Assembly: GCA_016286075.1 (NCBI GenBank)
Contig: JAEERZ010000150.1
Coordinates: 1-5,753, forward strand
Direction: 5' to 3'
Source: Selenomonadaceae bacterium
Lineage (GTDB): Bacteria; Bacillota; Negativicutes; Selenomonadales; Selenomonadaceae
Length of the DNA: 5,753 nucleotides
How positions within the stretch are numbered: the stretch's first letter is position 1; each line of letters starts with the position of its first letter. Of this stretch, positions 4,686-5,753 are shown in pieces. The position numbers and the translations under genes are program-made. The notes under the pieces were generated by a model. The model searched no databases, had not been told where the DNA came from, and saw only the letters and a list, made by a program, of their open reading frames with translations.

Positions 4686-5753
4686 ATGAACAATGTAAAG
4701 GTTTCCTTCAAGATTCTTCTGCTTGTCCTGATTTCCCTGATCGGCATGGCAGTCATCGGATTCCGTGGATGGTCCGGACTGTCCAAGGCCGGCAACGACA
4801 TGACCAACATGTACGAGAACAACCTGCGGGCCATCGCGCTTCTCGGCGACGAGATCGAGGCCATGCGCGTCATCCAGGTGCGCACCTATCAGGCCATCGC
4901 CGACCCTGCCCGCTATGCGGAAGTCAAAAAGGGCGCGGACAAGAAGGTTGGAGACTTCGAAAAGACCTGGGGCAATTACGAGAAACTGGCGGCCTCCATG
5001 CCGGGGCTCGCCGATCAGGTCACCCAGTGCAAGTCGGCGTGGCAGAAATACCGCGCGTCCTATGAAAGCACCATGAAGGCCGCCGAGTCGGGCAACACCG
5101 CCACCGGCCTTGCCGAATACAACCGCAGCATGAAGCAGGCGACGGTCACCCTCCGCGACGGTCTCGCGAAGCTCCTGAAGGCCACCGAGGAGCACGCGGC
5201 GGCTATCGCGGCGCAGAACAACGAAGACAACAAGGCTGCCGTCGTTTCCATGACGATAATCACCCTCGTCGCCGTCGTGATCCTGATCGCCCTCTCCGTC
5301 ATGCTCATCAAGGCGATCACGACGCCGCTGGCCGACATGATCGATCTCGCGGACAAGCTGAAGGACGGCAATTTCCATCGGACGGGCGAGCGCACGAATC
5401 GCGGCGACGAATTCGGCGACGCCCAGCGCGCATTGTTCGATATGCGCGAGTCGCTGAACAAGTTCATGAAAGAAGTCGCTGAATCCACAACCCAGATTGC
5501 CGCGGCAGCGGAAGAGCTGACCGCGAACTCGTCCCAGACGGCGAAAGCGGCTCTCCAGGTCGCGGAGAACGTCACCGCGGCCTCCTCGCAGGTCGCGGTT
5601 CAGCAGGAAGCCGTGGACAGCGGCAAGGAGCGCATCGATACGATCTCGGGCGCTGTGGAAGGCATGCGCATCGAGGCTCAGCAAGTCGCAGAGAACTCCA
5701 ACTCGGCGGCGCAGGAAGCCTCCAGCGGCAGCGGGGAGGTCGCTTCGTCCGTG
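4686..5753 (+). CDS. Methyl-accepting chemotaxis protein, N-terminal 356 residues (runs off the right edge)
   Basis: This is a membrane chemoreceptor that would signal through CheW/CheA to the flagellar motor or another output. Residues about 10-27 are the first membrane helix (KILLLVLISLIGMAVIG). Residues about 30-183 are a soluble, helical, extracytoplasmic region with the length and heptad-like look of a four-helix-bundle (4HB_MCP) sensor. Residues 186-208 are the second membrane helix. A HAMP linker follows (about 209-262), with the conserved Pro214 and the second-helix motif GDEFGDA (240-246). From about 265 the coiled-coil signalling domain begins, with IAAAAEELTANSSQTA matching the usual first methylation helix. 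The sequence ends before the conserved CheA/CheW-binding hairpin tip, so that part cannot be checked. The ligand is unknown. It is transcribed divergently from the c-di-GMP phosphodiesterase, which may link chemotaxis and c-di-GMP control. Confidence 0.93.
   Translation, partial: MNNVKVSFKILLLVLISLIGMAVIGFRGWSGLSKAGNDMTNMYENNLRAIALLGDEIEAMRVIQVRTYQAIADPARYAEVKKGADKKVGDFEKTWGNYEKLAASMPGLADQVTQCKSAWQKYRASYESTMKAAESGNTATGLAEYNRSMKQATVTLRDGLAKLLKATEEHAAAIAAQNNEDNKAAVVSMTIITLVAVVILIALSVMLIKAITTPLADMIDLADKLKDGNFHRTGERTNRGDEFGDAQRALFDMRESLNKFMKEVAESTTQIAAAAEELTANSSQTAKAALQVAENVTAASSQVAVQQEAVDSGKERIDTISGAVEGMRIEAQQVAENSNSAAQEASSGSGEVASSV

Noticed and set aside
4569..5684. Long minus-strand open frame opposite the chemoreceptor
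   Set aside because: The translation is rich in Arg, Gly and Asp with no recognisable fold, and it crosses the chemoreceptor promoter. The plus strand has a clear receptor with two membrane helices and HAMP.

Overview
The window looks like chromosomal DNA of a low-copy, GC-rich anaerobic Firmicute with strong AAGGAGG-type ribosome binding sites, most probably a Negativicute (Selenomonas/Megasphaera/Sporomusa-like). This rests on the style of the proteins: a G/S/A-rich lipoprotein linker, a REC-PAS-GGDEF-EAL protein, and a Cache-less four-helix-bundle chemoreceptor. It is a judgement from memory, not a database result. No mobile element, CRISPR array, tRNA or rRNA gene is visible.

Left part (1-1084, + strand): the last codons of a MetI-type methionine ABC permease, a perfect 12-bp intrinsic terminator, then metQ, the substrate-binding lipoprotein of the same transporter, closed by a strong terminator that can also work in the opposite direction. 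The internal terminator between permease and binding protein is notable.

Middle part (1085-2343): a cluster of three short GC-rich hairpins (1100-1174) that looks like an intergenic palindromic repeat, then about 290 bp of AT-richer DNA without a gene. Next comes a minus-strand gene of 189 codons. It resembles the small HD-domain hydrolase family, but the residues that would form its HD metal site appear to be replaced, so it is a candidate pseudo-enzyme. Its upstream region holds two identical TGTGGTATAAT boxes separated by a GC-rich degenerate repeat.

Right part (2344-5753): a minus-strand response regulator with an intact receiver, a PAS-like region, a degenerate GGDEF domain (RADVF) and an EAL domain with its full catalytic set. 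It is therefore a predicted phospho-regulated c-di-GMP phosphodiesterase. It is divergently arranged with a methyl-accepting chemotaxis protein that runs off the right edge. Together the pair suggests a motility/surface-lifestyle signalling locus, unrelated in function to the methionine uptake genes on the left. The window is mostly ordinary housekeeping and signalling DNA. The least explained items are the HD-like protein, its twin promoter boxes, and the gene-free stretch at 1175-1467.
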